This document shows positions 30,019 through 43,245 of a DNA stretch of 64,000 nt, piece by piece; the first letter of the stretch is position 1; each line of letters begins with the position of its first letter. Made by a program: the position numbers and the translations under genes. The stretch is from Sporolactobacillus kofuensis (GTDB lineage Bacteria > Bacillota > Bacilli > Bacillales > Sporolactobacillaceae), in assembly GCF_024125425.1 (NCBI RefSeq), contig NZ_JAMXWN010000010.1, forward strand, positions 1 to 64,000. Direction: 5' to 3'. The notes beneath the pieces are model-generated. The model was not told where the DNA came from. It made no database searches and saw only the letters and a program-made list of their open reading frames with translations.

Positions 30019-30143
30019 TCTTATAAAAAAAGGATAAAATTTTTAATTCGTTTTCGTGTTATTAAGTGAGTTCAAGAAGTCCTCCTTCTATTCTTTTGCA
30101 GACATGCATAGATTGTCCATAGGGACAAGAGGGAGGAACGGTA

Positions 30144-30713
30144 ATGGCAATACATCTGATCAACCAAGGATTGGCATTATGCGTGATGGCGATTGCTCTT
30201 GGCATGGATGCCTTTTCAGTCTGTGTAGGGATGGGGATGACTACCGTTCGATTAAGAAAGGCAGCTTTGACTGGATTGTGGATTGGGCTGTTTCATATTT
30301 TCATGCCACTATTTGGTATGGCGCTAGGTAACTTGCTCTCCGGCCGATTCGGTGAAATCGCCGAGATGGCCGGAGGCTTGCTGATGCTGTTAATTGGATT
30401 CCAGATGATCCTCTCCATTGCCAAACGTGATCTGAGAAGATCCGAATTTGCATACGCTTCTGATGTCAGTTTGCTTCTTTTTGCGGCAAGTGTTAGCATC
30501 GACAGTTTTTCTGTTGGACTGAGCATGGGACTTTTTGGTGCGAGAATGCTAGCAGCGGTACTCATGTTCGGTTTTACAAGTATGGTGATGGCTTGGTTCG
30601 GCTTTTTTATCGGCAGAAAAACAGGACGATACTTTGGCCGCTATGGAGAAGTTCTCGGTGGAGTAATTTTATTCATTTTAGGTTTGAAATTACTCTTGCA
30701 TTTTCCTATTTAG
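30144..30713 (+). CDS. mntP: Manganese efflux pump MntP
   Basis: The 189-residue membrane protein has six hydrophobic helices and the two MntP repeats, each with a conserved Asp: ALGMDAFSVCVGMG and SVSIDSFSVGLSMG. It exports manganese. GGGAGG is 7 nt before ATG. No yybP-ykoY-type manganese riboswitch is visible in the 125 nt upstream. Confidence 0.93.
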   Translation: MAIHLINQGLALCVMAIALGMDAFSVCVGMGMTTVRLRKAALTGLWIGLFHIFMPLFGMALGNLLSGRFGEIAEMAGGLLMLLIGFQMILSIAKRDLRRSEFAYASDVSLLLFAASVSIDSFSVGLSMGLFGARMLAAVLMFGFTSMVMAWFGFFIGRKTGRYFGRYGEVLGGVILFILGLKLLLHFPI

Positions 30714-30852
30714 TTAGTTGCTATAACAAAGTGTTCGTTCCTTTGTCATGAACAGAACAAATCCCCAACATTTCAACACTATATTTCCCAGGCAATGAAA
30801 TAGTTGCTGTTTTTTGTCGAATAAGAATACTTCGGTGAGAACATGTATAACC

Positions 30853-30861
30853 TGCTATAAT
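30853..30861 (+). promoter_or_regulatory. Extended -10 promoter of ywlG
   Basis: TGCTATAAT (30853-30861) is an extended -10 that can work without a strong -35. It lies 47 nt before the ywlG start. Confidence 0.5.
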
Positions 30862-30908
30862 AATAGTGAAACTGTTAAAAATAAGTCCTTGTAAGGAAGG
30901 ATCAAGGA

Positions 30909-31481
30909 ATGGAAACGTTAGATTTAAAAATTACAGAAGCAGTAAGCAAAGCACTTGCTGATCTTGAACAGACGATGCCTTTTCGTGAACGAACGTTACT
31001 TGTGATCGGTTGTAGTACAAGTGAGGTTGGAGGGGAACGCATTGGCACCTCGGGATCACTGAGTGTTGCAGCATCAATCTTTGCGGCTCTAAAGAAATGT
31101 CATGAGCAAACAGGTGTTAGGTTCGCTTTTCAATGCTGTGAGCACTTAAACCGTGCACTCGTTATTGATCGGAATATTGCAGAGCAACGTAATTATGATG
31201 AAGTGACGGTACGTCCAATCCGTCATGCGGGCGGATCTATGGCTACCTATGCATTTGAACATATGACTGACCCGGTGATGGTTGAATTTATTCAAGCAGA
31301 TGGTGGTCTGGACATTGGTGATACGTTGATTGGCATGCACCTTAAGCATGTAGCAGTACCAGTTAGAAGTGAGATTCACGAAATCGGTCATGCCCATTTA
31401 GTAATGGCGCGGACGCGTCCAAAATTAATTGGTGGAGAACGCGCGGTTTATCCGAGCAATGAAACCGTGCGGCGAGTGTAA
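30909..31481 (+). CDS. ywlG: YwlG family protein (DUF436)
   Basis: The 190-residue protein belongs to TIGR01440/DUF436, conserved in Firmicutes, of unknown function. Blocks include GCSTSEVGGERIGTSGS and FQCCEHLNRALVI. In B. subtilis ywlE and ywlF (rpiB) stand between mntP and ywlG; both are missing here. AAGGAAGG precedes the ATG. Confidence 0.9.
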   Translation: METLDLKITEAVSKALADLEQTMPFRERTLLVIGCSTSEVGGERIGTSGSLSVAASIFAALKKCHEQTGVRFAFQCCEHLNRALVIDRNIAEQRNYDEVTVRPIRHAGGSMATYAFEHMTDPVMVEFIQADGGLDIGDTLIGMHLKHVAVPVRSEIHEIGHAHLVMARTRPKLIGGERAVYPSNETVRRV

Positions 31482-31520
31482 GAAGGGTGCGGTCAGAAAG
31501 TAAAGAGGCAAGAGCCGGTT

Positions 31521-31545
31521 CGGCGCACAGGTTGCGCTGTTTTTT
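31521..31545 (+). terminator. Terminator after ywlG
   Basis: CGGCGCA (31521-31527) pairs with TGCGCTG (31533-31539) with one G-T pair, followed by six T. Confidence 0.7.
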
Positions 31546-31800
31546 AATGTACACTTTTGAATCGAGTTCTCAGTAAATATGGAACCCTATTTATGAGGAA
31601 CCTTCATGCATAAATACTTAGTGAACTGAAAATGATCTAAAGTCAATAAAAGTCATCATAAGCACACAAAAATGGAGAAAAGTGATAATCATTCTGAAAG
31701 ATAATGGAAGAATGCTGTCTTTCCGATTTATTTCACTGTAAATGGATAAAATGTGATAAAATTTATTTGACTTAGACTTGAGAGGAGTTGCACGCATTTC

Positions 31801-33057
31801 ATGAAGGGTATTAAAGCAAATGATCCTGAATTGTATCAAGCCATTGAAAAAGAGTTAGGTAGACAGAGAAATAAAATTGAACTAATTGCATCTGAGAATT
31901 TTGTCAGTACAACTGTGCTTGAAGCCGCGGGTTCAATTCTAACCAATAAATATGCGGAAGGTTATCCGGGGCACCGTTACTATGGCGGCTGCGAATATGT
32001 CGATATTGTCGAAGATCTTGCAAGAGATCGGGCATTAAAATTATTTGGTGCTGATCATGTGAATGTTCAACCTCACTCGGGCGCACAGGCGAACATGGCT
32101 GTTTATGAGACAATTTTAAAGCCTGGCGATACGGTTCTCGGTATGAGACTTGCACATGGCGGGCATCTTACACATGGTAGTCCCGTTAACTTCAGCGGGC
32201 AGCTCTATAATTTCGTAGACTATGGTGTCACAAAAGAAACACAAACCATTGATTATGACGAAGTGGCAAGTCAAGCCTTAAAATACAAACCAAAGCTTAT
32301 CGTTGCCGGTGCAAGTGCGTATCCACGGATTATTGATTTCAAGAAGTTCCGTGAGATTGCTGATCGTGTTGGCGCATACTTAATGGTCGACATGGCACAC
32401 ATTGCCGGACTTGTAGCTGCCGGACTTCATCCAAATCCGGTGCCATATGCTGATTTTGTTACTACGACTACGCATAAGACATTGCGTGGACCACGTGGTG
32501 GAATGATCTTCTGCAAAGAGGAATTTGCAAAAAAATTGGATAAAGCAATTTTTCCAGGAATTCAAGGCGGTCCTCTGATGCACATCATTGCAGCTAAGGC
32601 GGCTGCTTTTGGGGAAGCACTTAAGCCCGAATTCAAAGCATACTCAGCTCAAATTATTGCAAATGCTCATACGTTTGCTGAAACGTTGCAAGAAGAGGGT
32701 CTGAATTTGGTTTCAGGCGGAACTGATAATCACTTAGTACTCGTTGATGTTCGTAATCTTGGCATTACAGGCAAAAAAGCAGAAGCAGTTCTCGATAGCA
32801 TTGGAATTACAACGAACAAAAATGCCATTCCATTTGATCCGGAAAAACCTTTTGTAACAAGCGGTATTCGAATGGGTACACCAGCGGTGACAACAAGAGG
32901 ATTCAAGGAAGAAGATATGAAAGAAGTTGCTTCCATAATTGCCGATGCCTTAAAACAGCCGGATGATGAATCTGTGCTTGAAAAAGCAGCAAATCGCGTG
33001 AAGATACTAACAGAAAAATATCCGCTGTATGCTTTAGGAACAGGCGCTTTTGCTTAA
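31801..33057 (+). CDS. glyA: Serine hydroxymethyltransferase
   Basis: GlyA converts serine and tetrahydrofolate to glycine and methylene-tetrahydrofolate. The 418 residues match the family throughout; the PLP lysine is Lys226 in [14 protein letters not shown]. The upstream 250 nt hold AT-rich promoter-like sequence (GATAAAAT at 31753-31760). The ribosome site GAGAGGAG is 13 nt from ATG, longer than usual, but no other in-frame start exists. Confidence 0.97.
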   Translation: MKGIKANDPELYQAIEKELGRQRNKIELIASENFVSTTVLEAAGSILTNKYAEGYPGHRYYGGCEYVDIVEDLARDRALKLFGADHVNVQPHSGAQANMAVYETILKPGDTVLGMRLAHGGHLTHGSPVNFSGQLYNFVDYGVTKETQTIDYDEVASQALKYKPKLIVAGASAYPRIIDFKKFREIADRVGAYLMVDMAHIAGLVAAGLHPNPVPYADFVTTTTHKTLRGPRGGMIFCKEEFAKKLDKAIFPGIQGGPLMHIIAAKAAAFGEALKPEFKAYSAQIIANAHTFAETLQEEGLNLVSGGTDNHLVLVDVRNLGITGKKAEAVLDSIGITTNKNAIPFDPEKPFVTSGIRMGTPAVTTRGFKEEDMKEVASIIADALKQPDDESVLEKAANRVKILTEKYPLYALGTGAFA

Positions 33058-33124
33058 TTCTGAATAAGTTAACATAGGGAGAAACCAATTTCTCCCTTTA
33101 TTTTTTGATTTGGAGGCATGGGAA

Positions 33125-33754
33125 ATGGGTAAGCTGGTCGTATTGGATCACCCGTTGATTCAACACAAATTAACAATGATTAGGGATTATAAAACGGGAA
33201 CAAAAGCGTTTCGTGAATTGGTTGACGAAGTCGCAATGCTGATGGCTTTTGAAATCACACGCGATCTTGCATTACAGGAAGTGGAAGTGCAAACTCCTGT
33301 TGCAAAAGCGAAGGCTTATGAAATTGCTGGAAAGAAACTAGGAATTATTCCTATTCTTCGTGCGGGACTTGGTATGGTCAACGGTGTGTTGAAACTTATC
33401 CCAGCAGCAAAGGTTGGGCATGTTGGCCTCTATCGCGACCCGGAAACATTAAAGCCAGTAGAATATTATGTGAAGCTACCTGCCGATATTTCGGAAAGGG
33501 ATTTAATTATTGTGGATCCAATGCTGGCAACGGGCGGCTCTGCTGCAGCAGCAATCACATCGCTGAAGCAACGCGGTGGCGTAAATATCAAATTAATGTG
33601 TTTGATTGGAGCTCCAGAAGGGGTAAAAGAAGTTCAAAAGGAACATCCTGATGTTGACATTTATTTGGCATCATTAGATGAAAAACTGAATGAACATGGC
33701 TATATTGTACCAGGACTAGGTGATGCCGGCGATCGTCTCTTTGGCACAAAGTAA
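33125..33754 (+). CDS. upp: Uracil phosphoribosyltransferase
   Basis: Upp makes UMP from uracil and PRPP. The 209-residue enzyme has the PRPP loop [11 protein letters not shown] and the uracil-binding end [17 protein letters not shown] 8 nt before ATG sets the start five codons after an earlier ATG. It follows glyA by 67 nt without a terminator and is probably co-transcribed. Confidence 0.97.
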   Translation: MGKLVVLDHPLIQHKLTMIRDYKTGTKAFRELVDEVAMLMAFEITRDLALQEVEVQTPVAKAKAYEIAGKKLGIIPILRAGLGMVNGVLKLIPAAKVGHVGLYRDPETLKPVEYYVKLPADISERDLIIVDPMLATGGSAAAAITSLKQRGGVNIKLMCLIGAPEGVKEVQKEHPDVDIYLASLDEKLNEHGYIVPGLGDAGDRLFGTK

Positions 33755-33766
33755 GGTATAAATGGG

Positions 33767-33797
33767 AACTTAGAATTTGAAAAATAATTCCAAGTTT
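33767..33797 (+). terminator. Possible terminator after upp
   Basis: AACTTAGAATT (33767-33777) pairs with AATTCCAAGTT (33786-33796) with one mismatch; the following T-run is broken. Confidence 0.4.
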
Positions 33798-33938
33798 CTT
33801 ACATTTTATGTGAGGATTATTTTCATTGTTGGTGATTTGTCACAATTCAGCTGTGCCGATCCAAACAAAAGTGATTAGAATTCTAATTATAAAAGAATAC
33901 CTCATCCAAGCATCTTTAAGGGCTATCAAAAAAAATGC

Positions 33939-33954
33939 AGTGATTTATGTCACA
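33939..33954. promoter_or_regulatory. FNR/CRP-like box upstream of the atp promoter
   Basis: AGTGA-TTTATG-TCACA matches the CRP/FNR consensus TGTGA-N6-TCACA at nine of ten positions. Its centre is about 60 bp before the predicted start site of the atp operon, a usual class I activator position. Whether this organism has an Fnr protein cannot be seen here. Confidence 0.45.
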
Positions 33955-33970
33955 TATTTATAAAAAATCA

Positions 33971-33999
33971 TTGCAATAAGATAGCGCTTTCGCTAAAAT
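33971..33999 (+). promoter_or_regulatory. Promoter of the ATP synthase operon
   Basis: TTGCAA (33971-33976) and TAAAAT (33994-33999) are 17 bp apart. The spacer carries TAGCG-CTTT-CGCTA, an inverted repeat that also loosely resembles a cre site (three mismatches). Confidence 0.6.
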
Positions 34000-34005
34000 G
34001 GAAAA

Positions 34006-34193
34006 GGACTGTGAATTTTTGGACGTAGCTTAACACGCATTCTGTAAGGATTTTATCGGAATTCGAACAGAATAGCATGTGAAAGATTTATGTCCGACTC
34101 TAGTTCCGGACATTCACTTTCGAATGGTTAAATGGTTGGGCTTTTTCTTGCACCGGATCCGGTGAAGACACTTTGCTCTGAGGAGGACTTTCC
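34006..34193 (+). other. Structured leader of the atp operon
   Basis: The 190-nt leader carries two hairpins. ATGTCCG/CGGACAT spans 34090-34113. The perfect palindrome CACCGGATCCGGTG (34151-34164) lies just before the GAGGAGG of atpZ. Neither is followed by a T-run, so a role in mRNA stability or translation is more likely than termination. Confidence 0.4.
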
Positions 34194-34415
34194 ATGAACC
34201 GGAAGAAGGGGCCTAATGCTTTACAAATAGCAGCGACGGTCAGCGCAATGGGTTTCGAAATATTTGCATTCATTATCATCGGAGCACTTGGCGGTAACTA
34301 TATGGATCAACGTTTTGAAACAGGGCATCTTTGGTTGCCGATTTGTGCGGTTGCAGGCTTTTTTCTGGGACTGTTTAGCTGCTACTTTACACTGAAATCA
34401 TTAATGAAGGATTGA
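34194..34415 (+). CDS. atpZ: AtpZ/ATPase gene 1 small membrane protein
   Basis: The 73-residue protein has two membrane helices (about 17-38 and 47-68) and belongs to the AtpZ-like family that precedes atpI in several Bacillales. It is thought to aid c-ring assembly or Mg2+ supply together with AtpI. B. subtilis lacks it. GAGGAGG is about 8 nt before ATG. Confidence 0.85.
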   Translation: MNRKKGPNALQIAATVSAMGFEIFAFIIIGALGGNYMDQRFETGHLWLPICAVAGFFLGLFSCYFTLKSLMKD

Positions 34416-34420
34416 TAGCG

Positions 34421-34873
34421 ATGAAACCAGTCATGGAATGGTTTTCACGCGTTGTACTGATTGTGACGGTGTGTTATGTAGTTGTGTTTGGGTTAATCTG
34501 GTTTTTGAGACCGGCGAGAGCGCTGGCCAGCGGCTTTCTCCTCGGCGGATTAATCAGTTTATATAATGTATTTCATTTATCGTTTCGATTAAGGATAGCC
34601 GGACTTCGAATTCAATCAGGTTCCCGTAAAATGGCGGGTTTACATATGACGGTTCGTGTTCTTGCTATCGTGTTTGGAACACTGATCGTGTATCGCTTTC
34701 CAACCCGCATTGATTACCGATCTTTTGTGCTGTCGTTATTGTTTGGTTATCTGCTTCTTGTGACGGTGATGAGTTATTATTATTTAAAAGGCAATGGCAA
34801 GACTTCTTCAGATGAAGGGGGGGAGATTCATGGATCTGACTCCGAAAGTGAAATTTCTCGGAATGACCTTTGA
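34421..34873 (+). CDS. atpI: ATP synthase protein I
   Basis: AtpI (150 residues, four membrane helices) helps assemble the c-ring. AAGGA is 9 nt before ATG at 34421; a TTG three codons earlier is too close to it. The C-terminal 20 residues are hydrophilic and acidic, and the gene overlaps atpB by 44 nt, which is long for this operon; the tail is probably an artefact of the overlap with the atpB ribosome site. Confidence 0.85.
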   Translation: MKPVMEWFSRVVLIVTVCYVVVFGLIWFLRPARALASGFLLGGLISLYNVFHLSFRLRIAGLRIQSGSRKMAGLHMTVRVLAIVFGTLIVYRFPTRIDYRSFVLSLLFGYLLLVTVMSYYYLKGNGKTSSDEGGEIHGSDSESEISRNDL

Positions 34874-35570
34874 TGTCACGTTGATGATTGGATCAGTGGT
34901 TTCCGCATTGATTGTCCTGTTGCTTGTGTTTTTACTTACACGCAAGCTGTCTGTTCGTCCCGGTGGCCGCCAAAATGTCATGGAATATGTCATTGATTTT
35001 GTCAGCGGTATTACAGGGATGATGCTTGAAAAGAAAGAATCAGCAAGATATCTAAGCTTTGCATTGACAACTTTTCTTTTCATATTAGTAGCTAACTTAC
35101 TTGGCGTTGTTGTCATGGTAACGGCTACAGCACATGGCCCAATCCCATCACTGGGCATAACAGCAGCTGATTTGAAACTCACTGATTCAGTCAGTTGGTT
35201 CAAATCACCAACGTCAGACATTAACGTAACCGTAGCGATGGCAGGTGCGATATTCTTGTATTCACATTTTGCAGGTATTGCTAAAAGCCCGCTTGGTTAT
35301 TTGCAACATTATGTGAAACCGTTCTGGTGGATGCTTCCGATTCACATTATCGATGAAGTGTCAAAACCAGCAACACACGCATTGCGACTTTGGGCGAACA
35401 TATTCGCCGGCGAAGTGTTAATTCTGATTCTTCGTGAAGGCACATTCTATTTTACTGGAATTCCACTTTTTGCCTGGATGGGTTTTTCAGTTTTCGTCGG
35501 ATGTATCCAGGCGTACATTTTCACAGTGCTGGCAATGGTGTATATCGCTCAAAAGGTGGGAGAAGAATGA
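34830..35570 (+). CDS. atpB: ATP synthase F0 subunit a
   Basis: Subunit a (246 residues) forms the proton half-channels next to the c-ring. It has five to six membrane helices and the essential Arg in ATHALRLWANIFAGE. AAGGGGGGAG lies 4 nt before ATG and inside the end of atpI. Confidence 0.96.
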   Translation: MDLTPKVKFLGMTFDVTLMIGSVVSALIVLLLVFLLTRKLSVRPGGRQNVMEYVIDFVSGITGMMLEKKESARYLSFALTTFLFILVANLLGVVVMVTATAHGPIPSLGITAADLKLTDSVSWFKSPTSDINVTVAMAGAIFLYSHFAGIAKSPLGYLQHYVKPFWWMLPIHIIDEVSKPATHALRLWANIFAGEVLILILREGTFYFTGIPLFAWMGFSVFVGCIQAYIFTVLAMVYIAQKVGEE

Positions 35571-35612
35571 TTTAAGTGAGCATTCGAACTTCCCATCCTA
35601 TGCGAAGGATAA

Positions 35613-35867
<255 letters not shown>

Positions 35868-35958
35868 TCCAACAGGCACGACTTAGAACAATTGGTGCCA
35901 CTTTTTTGCGGCCGGAATCAGCAAGAAAATCTGTAGATTGAAAGGAGTGGCAAGAGCT

Positions 35959-36443
35959 GTGCTGTCATTTTCTTTGGGAAATATTCTTTTCCAATTAGTC
36001 GTCATGATTTTGTTGATGATCTTTGTCACGATGATTGGCGTACGACCGATTATTGCGGTTATGGAAAAAAGAAAAAAATATATTAACGGTCAGATTGACG
36101 GAGCGGAAAAAAGCCGACAAGATGCAGAAACTTATCTTGCAGAGCAGAAAGCAGAAGTCGAGCGCATTCGTGAAGAAGCGCATGGCATTCTTGAACAAGC
36201 AAAAAGCCAGGCTAACGCTGAAGCAAAGAGCATTATCGATGCAGCAAAAAGCCGTTCGGATCTGATGATTAAAGATGCGAATGAAGAAATCAGCCTTGAA
36301 AAAGAAAAGGCAATTGCCGCGATCCGCGATGAAGTCGCTGATCTGTCGGTTCTGCTCGCGTCAAAAGTGCTTGAAAAGGAAATCAATCCAAAAGATTATT
36401 CAACAGAGATTGATCAGTTAATAAAGCAGGTGGGGAATCAACG

Positions 36444-36447
<4 letters not shown>
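35959..36447 (+). CDS. atpF: ATP synthase F0 subunit b
   Basis: Subunit b (162 residues) is the stator stalk: one N-terminal membrane helix (about 8-28) then a long charged coiled coil. I choose GTG at 35959, 11 nt after AAAGGAG; a TTG start 7 codons earlier sits on that ribosome site. Its stop overlaps the atpH start (ATGA). Confidence 0.95.
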
Positions 36448-38511
<2,064 letters not shown>

Positions 38512-38654
38512 ACACGTAGGGCTCAGAAAAAATGAAAAAAGAATCCGATATCTTGACATCGGAAGAACGCATATTCTTCTGAAGATTGGCCCACTGATCC
38601 ATGATGGTTTTTCCATGATGATGTTCAAACGGCCTTCAAGGGTGGTGAACGAAC
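38512..38654 (+). other. Long atpA-atpG spacer
   Basis: atpA and atpG are 143 nt apart where related operons leave only a few tens. TCCGAT/ATCGGA (38547-38566) forms a hairpin, and CCATGATG is repeated directly 14 nt apart (38601 and 38615). No open frame with a ribosome site is seen. Confidence 0.5.
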
Positions 38655-39524
38655 ATGCCTTCAATGCGTGATATTAAGGAAAAAATCGCGTCAACGAAAC
38701 AAATGCGCAAAATTACCAAAGCCATGCAAATGGTAGCAGCCGCAAAGCTGAATCGCGCGCAGGCGACGGCCCAAGATTATTCAGCTTATGCAGATAAACT
38801 GCGTGAGGTTGTGGCAAGTATTGCGAGCGCCTCATCGAAGGGGAGCAGCAGCAAGCACCCGATGCTGGCTGCACGACCTGTTAAAAAAACAGCTTATCTG
38901 GTCATCACAGAGAACCGTGGACTTGCCGGTGCTTATGATAGTACGGTATTGAAGTATACTCAGAACCTGATTGCTGAAAAACATCAATCAAGGGATGAGT
39001 ACGTAATCATCGTAACTGGAAAAGTCGGATTGAGCTTCTTTGAAAAACGTGGTTACCCTGTTGTTTTAAGTAAGACAGATATCGCTGATGATTTTACGTT
39101 CGATGATGTGTTAGCTTTTGCCAAGCAGACGATTGCTCTGTTTGATAGCAAAGAAATTGATGAGTTGCATTTGGTCTATAATCATTTTGTTAATGCGATT
39201 TCGCAAACTTTGGTTGATAAACAGTTGCTTCCGCTTAAAGATCTTAAAAGTGAGTCAGCGGCGAAAGTTAATTACGCATATGAGCCTGATGAAGATGAAG
39301 TACTGGAAAGTCTTCTTCCACTCTATGCGGAAGGACAGATTTACGGTGCTTTGCTTGATGCCAAAGCTGCAGAACAAGCTGCTCGAATGACAGCAATGAG
39401 AAGTGCGTCGGATAATGCCAGTGATATTATTGATCACTTGTCTCTCGAATATAACCGGGCACGTCAGGCTGCCATTACACAGGAGATTACAGAGATTGTC
39501 GGCGGTGCCGCCGCTCTCGAATAA
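38655..39524 (+). CDS. atpG: ATP synthase F1 subunit gamma
   Basis: Gamma (289 residues) is the central shaft. The N-terminal helix (MRDIKEKIASTKQMRKITKAMQMVAAAK, with key positions at 4-31) and the C-terminal helix (LEYNRARQAAITQEITEIVGGAAAL) form the coiled rotor axle. GGGTGGTGA is 6 nt before ATG. Confidence 0.97.
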   Translation: MPSMRDIKEKIASTKQMRKITKAMQMVAAAKLNRAQATAQDYSAYADKLREVVASIASASSKGSSSKHPMLAARPVKKTAYLVITENRGLAGAYDSTVLKYTQNLIAEKHQSRDEYVIIVTGKVGLSFFEKRGYPVVLSKTDIADDFTFDDVLAFAKQTIALFDSKEIDELHLVYNHFVNAISQTLVDKQLLPLKDLKSESAAKVNYAYEPDEDEVLESLLPLYAEGQIYGALLDAKAAEQAARMTAMRSASDNASDIIDHLSLEYNRARQAAITQEITEIVGGAAALE

Positions 39525-41189
<1,665 letters not shown>

Positions 41190-41201
41190 TGAGTGGCCTG
41201 A

Positions 41202-41666
<465 letters not shown>

Positions 41667-41670
41667 TAAT

Positions 41671-41715
41671 AACAAAAAGAGCCCCTTCCATGGTTATGGA
41701 GGGGCTCTTTTTGTT
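41671..41715. terminator. Terminator of the atp operon
   Basis: A long stem (41671-41691 with 41696-41715, one bulge) with a GGTT loop is flanked by A and T runs. Confidence 0.92.
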
Positions 41716-41859
41716 ATTAAGAAGTAAACTTTGAAACTCTTAATAAAATGCTAAAAAAAAATATGGCTAATTTATACTATTCGAGCTAAAATATACTAGC
41801 ATTGAATATTAATATTGTGTTAATGTAAGATTACAATTACATGACAAACACGGAGATGA

Positions 41860-42009
41860 ATGCACAGTTTCATATTTTTCAACGAAAGATTATTACATGC
41901 CCTAAATTCATTAGGAACAAAGCGCAATCATTACATAGTGGTTGGATATGCAAGTTCCGGATCATCTTTGCGCCATTGTTCCAAAATAAAAGTACAGGCG
42001 GTGGCTTGA
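41860..42009 (+). CDS. Possible small gene upstream of ywzB
   Basis: A 49-codon frame, beginning MHSFIFFNERLLHAL, ends in TGA directly before the TTG start of ywzB, so translation could be coupled. GGAG lies 4 nt before the ATG, which is close. The product is unrecognised: no membrane helix, two-thirds polar residues. An overlapping ATG frame of 54 codons starts four bases earlier. Either could be chance in this AT-rich 290-nt gap. Confidence 0.3.
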   Translation: MHSFIFFNERLLHALNSLGTKRNHYIVVGYASSGSSLRHCSKIKVQAVA

Positions 42010-42246
42010 TTGATCAGTAATTCTGGCCTTCAGGCAATGATTAACATTTTATTTCATCTTTCTTTTTTGGCGTTGACTTGGTGGGCGTTGCAGAGCTTGA
42101 AATTAGAGAAAGCCTTCCGTCAGCCGAAGAGCAAACAGGCTAGAGTTCTCTATTTGTTGTTGGCCATTGCAATAAGCTACCCAGTTGCAAAGTTCTTTCT
42201 TGACTATGTTTTCTGGTCACTGATGTTGCCTCAAATTTATGAATGA
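42010..42246 (+). CDS. ywzB: YwzB family (DUF1146) membrane protein
   Basis: The 78-residue protein has two membrane helices (about 10-28 and 46-66) and matches DUF1146/YwzB, unknown in function, found just downstream of atpC in Bacilli. The TTG start has GGTGG 5 nt upstream. An ATG at 42037 is possible but has no ribosome site. Confidence 0.8.
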   Translation: MISNSGLQAMINILFHLSFLALTWWALQSLKLEKAFRQPKSKQARVLYLLLAIAISYPVAKFFLDYVFWSLMLPQIYE

Positions 42247-42308
42247 CCCTATTTGAATGGATCTTTAAGTTGAAAGTCAGATTTTGACGAAAAGTTCCAC
42301 GTATGGGT

Positions 42309-42346
42309 CCCTCTCCCTTCAGGAAATAATGAAATTAGGGAGAGGG
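42309..42346 (+). promoter_or_regulatory. Hairpin covering the ywmB ribosome site
   Basis: CCCTCTCCCT (42309-42318) pairs perfectly with AGGGAGAGGG (42337-42346). The right arm is the purine-rich ribosome site of ywmB, so the folded RNA would hide it. The loop is 18 nt. No T-run follows, so termination is unlikely. Confidence 0.5.
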
Positions 42347-42356
42347 GCGGACGTAA

Positions 42357-43124
42357 ATGAAACGTCAAATTGTACTTATGATTGTCATTATTTTTTGTTC
42401 ACCATTATTTACGGAACAATTCCAAGAACATGTAGTAGCGAAACAATCGAACAATGCTTATGCAAATGATCTTGATCGTATTCCAGCATATGTTAAAGCT
42501 TTAGAACAACGACATGCAACTGTGGAGCAATGGATAATCTATGCGCGTGAAAATCAGTCGGCTTTGGTGACTGAACAGCAATTTATCCGTGAGACAGAAC
42601 ATAAAAAATCGCAACTCCATGGGTATAAATGGTTTGTTCTACAGCCCAATAAAGGCGTCATCGGATGGAAAGGCGTTAAAAAACTTTCCAATCATGTCGA
42701 GGTTCGCATTTCATATGTTGCTTATCCGGAAGAAAATAATTACCAGACCGTTACGCTTTACCAAGTTGTAGGCAAATCATTTAATCAAGAAAATTGGCCG
42801 ACTATGCGAAAAAAAATTACTACAGATCTTGAGCAAATTTTCCATAATCAAGAGCACATCTACACTTGTGTAAAGGCTAATCGCAGTGCTAAAATGAAAC
42901 TTGGCTTAATTGAAGAAGGGAACCGGTATATTAAGCTTTTCTCAGGCGCTCCTGTTGAACGACTGCAAGAAAAAACCTTTGTATCGATTTCCGCATATAC
43001 TAAGATATGGAACAACGCCATTTATACTGGAAACAAAAAAATGAACATTCAGGTTGCCTTGAGAAATGATGGAGACCAAACCATCATTGCCCTTGGCTCG
43101 CCAATCATTACTGTGGAATATTAA
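42357..43124 (+). CDS. ywmB: YwmB family protein
   Basis: The 255-residue secreted or lipid-free exported protein has an N-terminal hydrophobic signal (about 4-20) and the YwmB (DUF1779, TATA-box-binding-protein-like fold) domain. Its function is unknown. It lies before murAA as in B. subtilis. The ribosome site GAGAGGGG is 10 nt before ATG and is inside a 10-bp hairpin. Confidence 0.85.
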   Translation: MKRQIVLMIVIIFCSPLFTEQFQEHVVAKQSNNAYANDLDRIPAYVKALEQRHATVEQWIIYARENQSALVTEQQFIRETEHKKSQLHGYKWFVLQPNKGVIGWKGVKKLSNHVEVRISYVAYPEENNYQTVTLYQVVGKSFNQENWPTMRKKITTDLEQIFHNQEHIYTCVKANRSAKMKLGLIEEGNRYIKLFSGAPVERLQEKTFVSISAYTKIWNNAIYTGNKKMNIQVALRNDGDQTIIALGSPIITVEY

Positions 43125-43245
43125 TAATATGGAGAGAATAAGACTCCCTTAGTCCACATGATGACGAATTGATTCAGCAAAATACGCGGCACGGAAGAAT
43201 GTTCCGGATCGAGCGAAGAGATAAATGGACGCGGAGGGGAAAAGT

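Noticed and set aside
30019-30143. yybP-ykoY manganese riboswitch before mntP
   Set aside because: None of the conserved riboswitch blocks is present and the leader is too short.
33971-33999. cre site in the atp promoter spacer
   Set aside because: Three of the conserved positions of the catabolite-response consensus do not match; the inverted repeat alone explains the resemblance.
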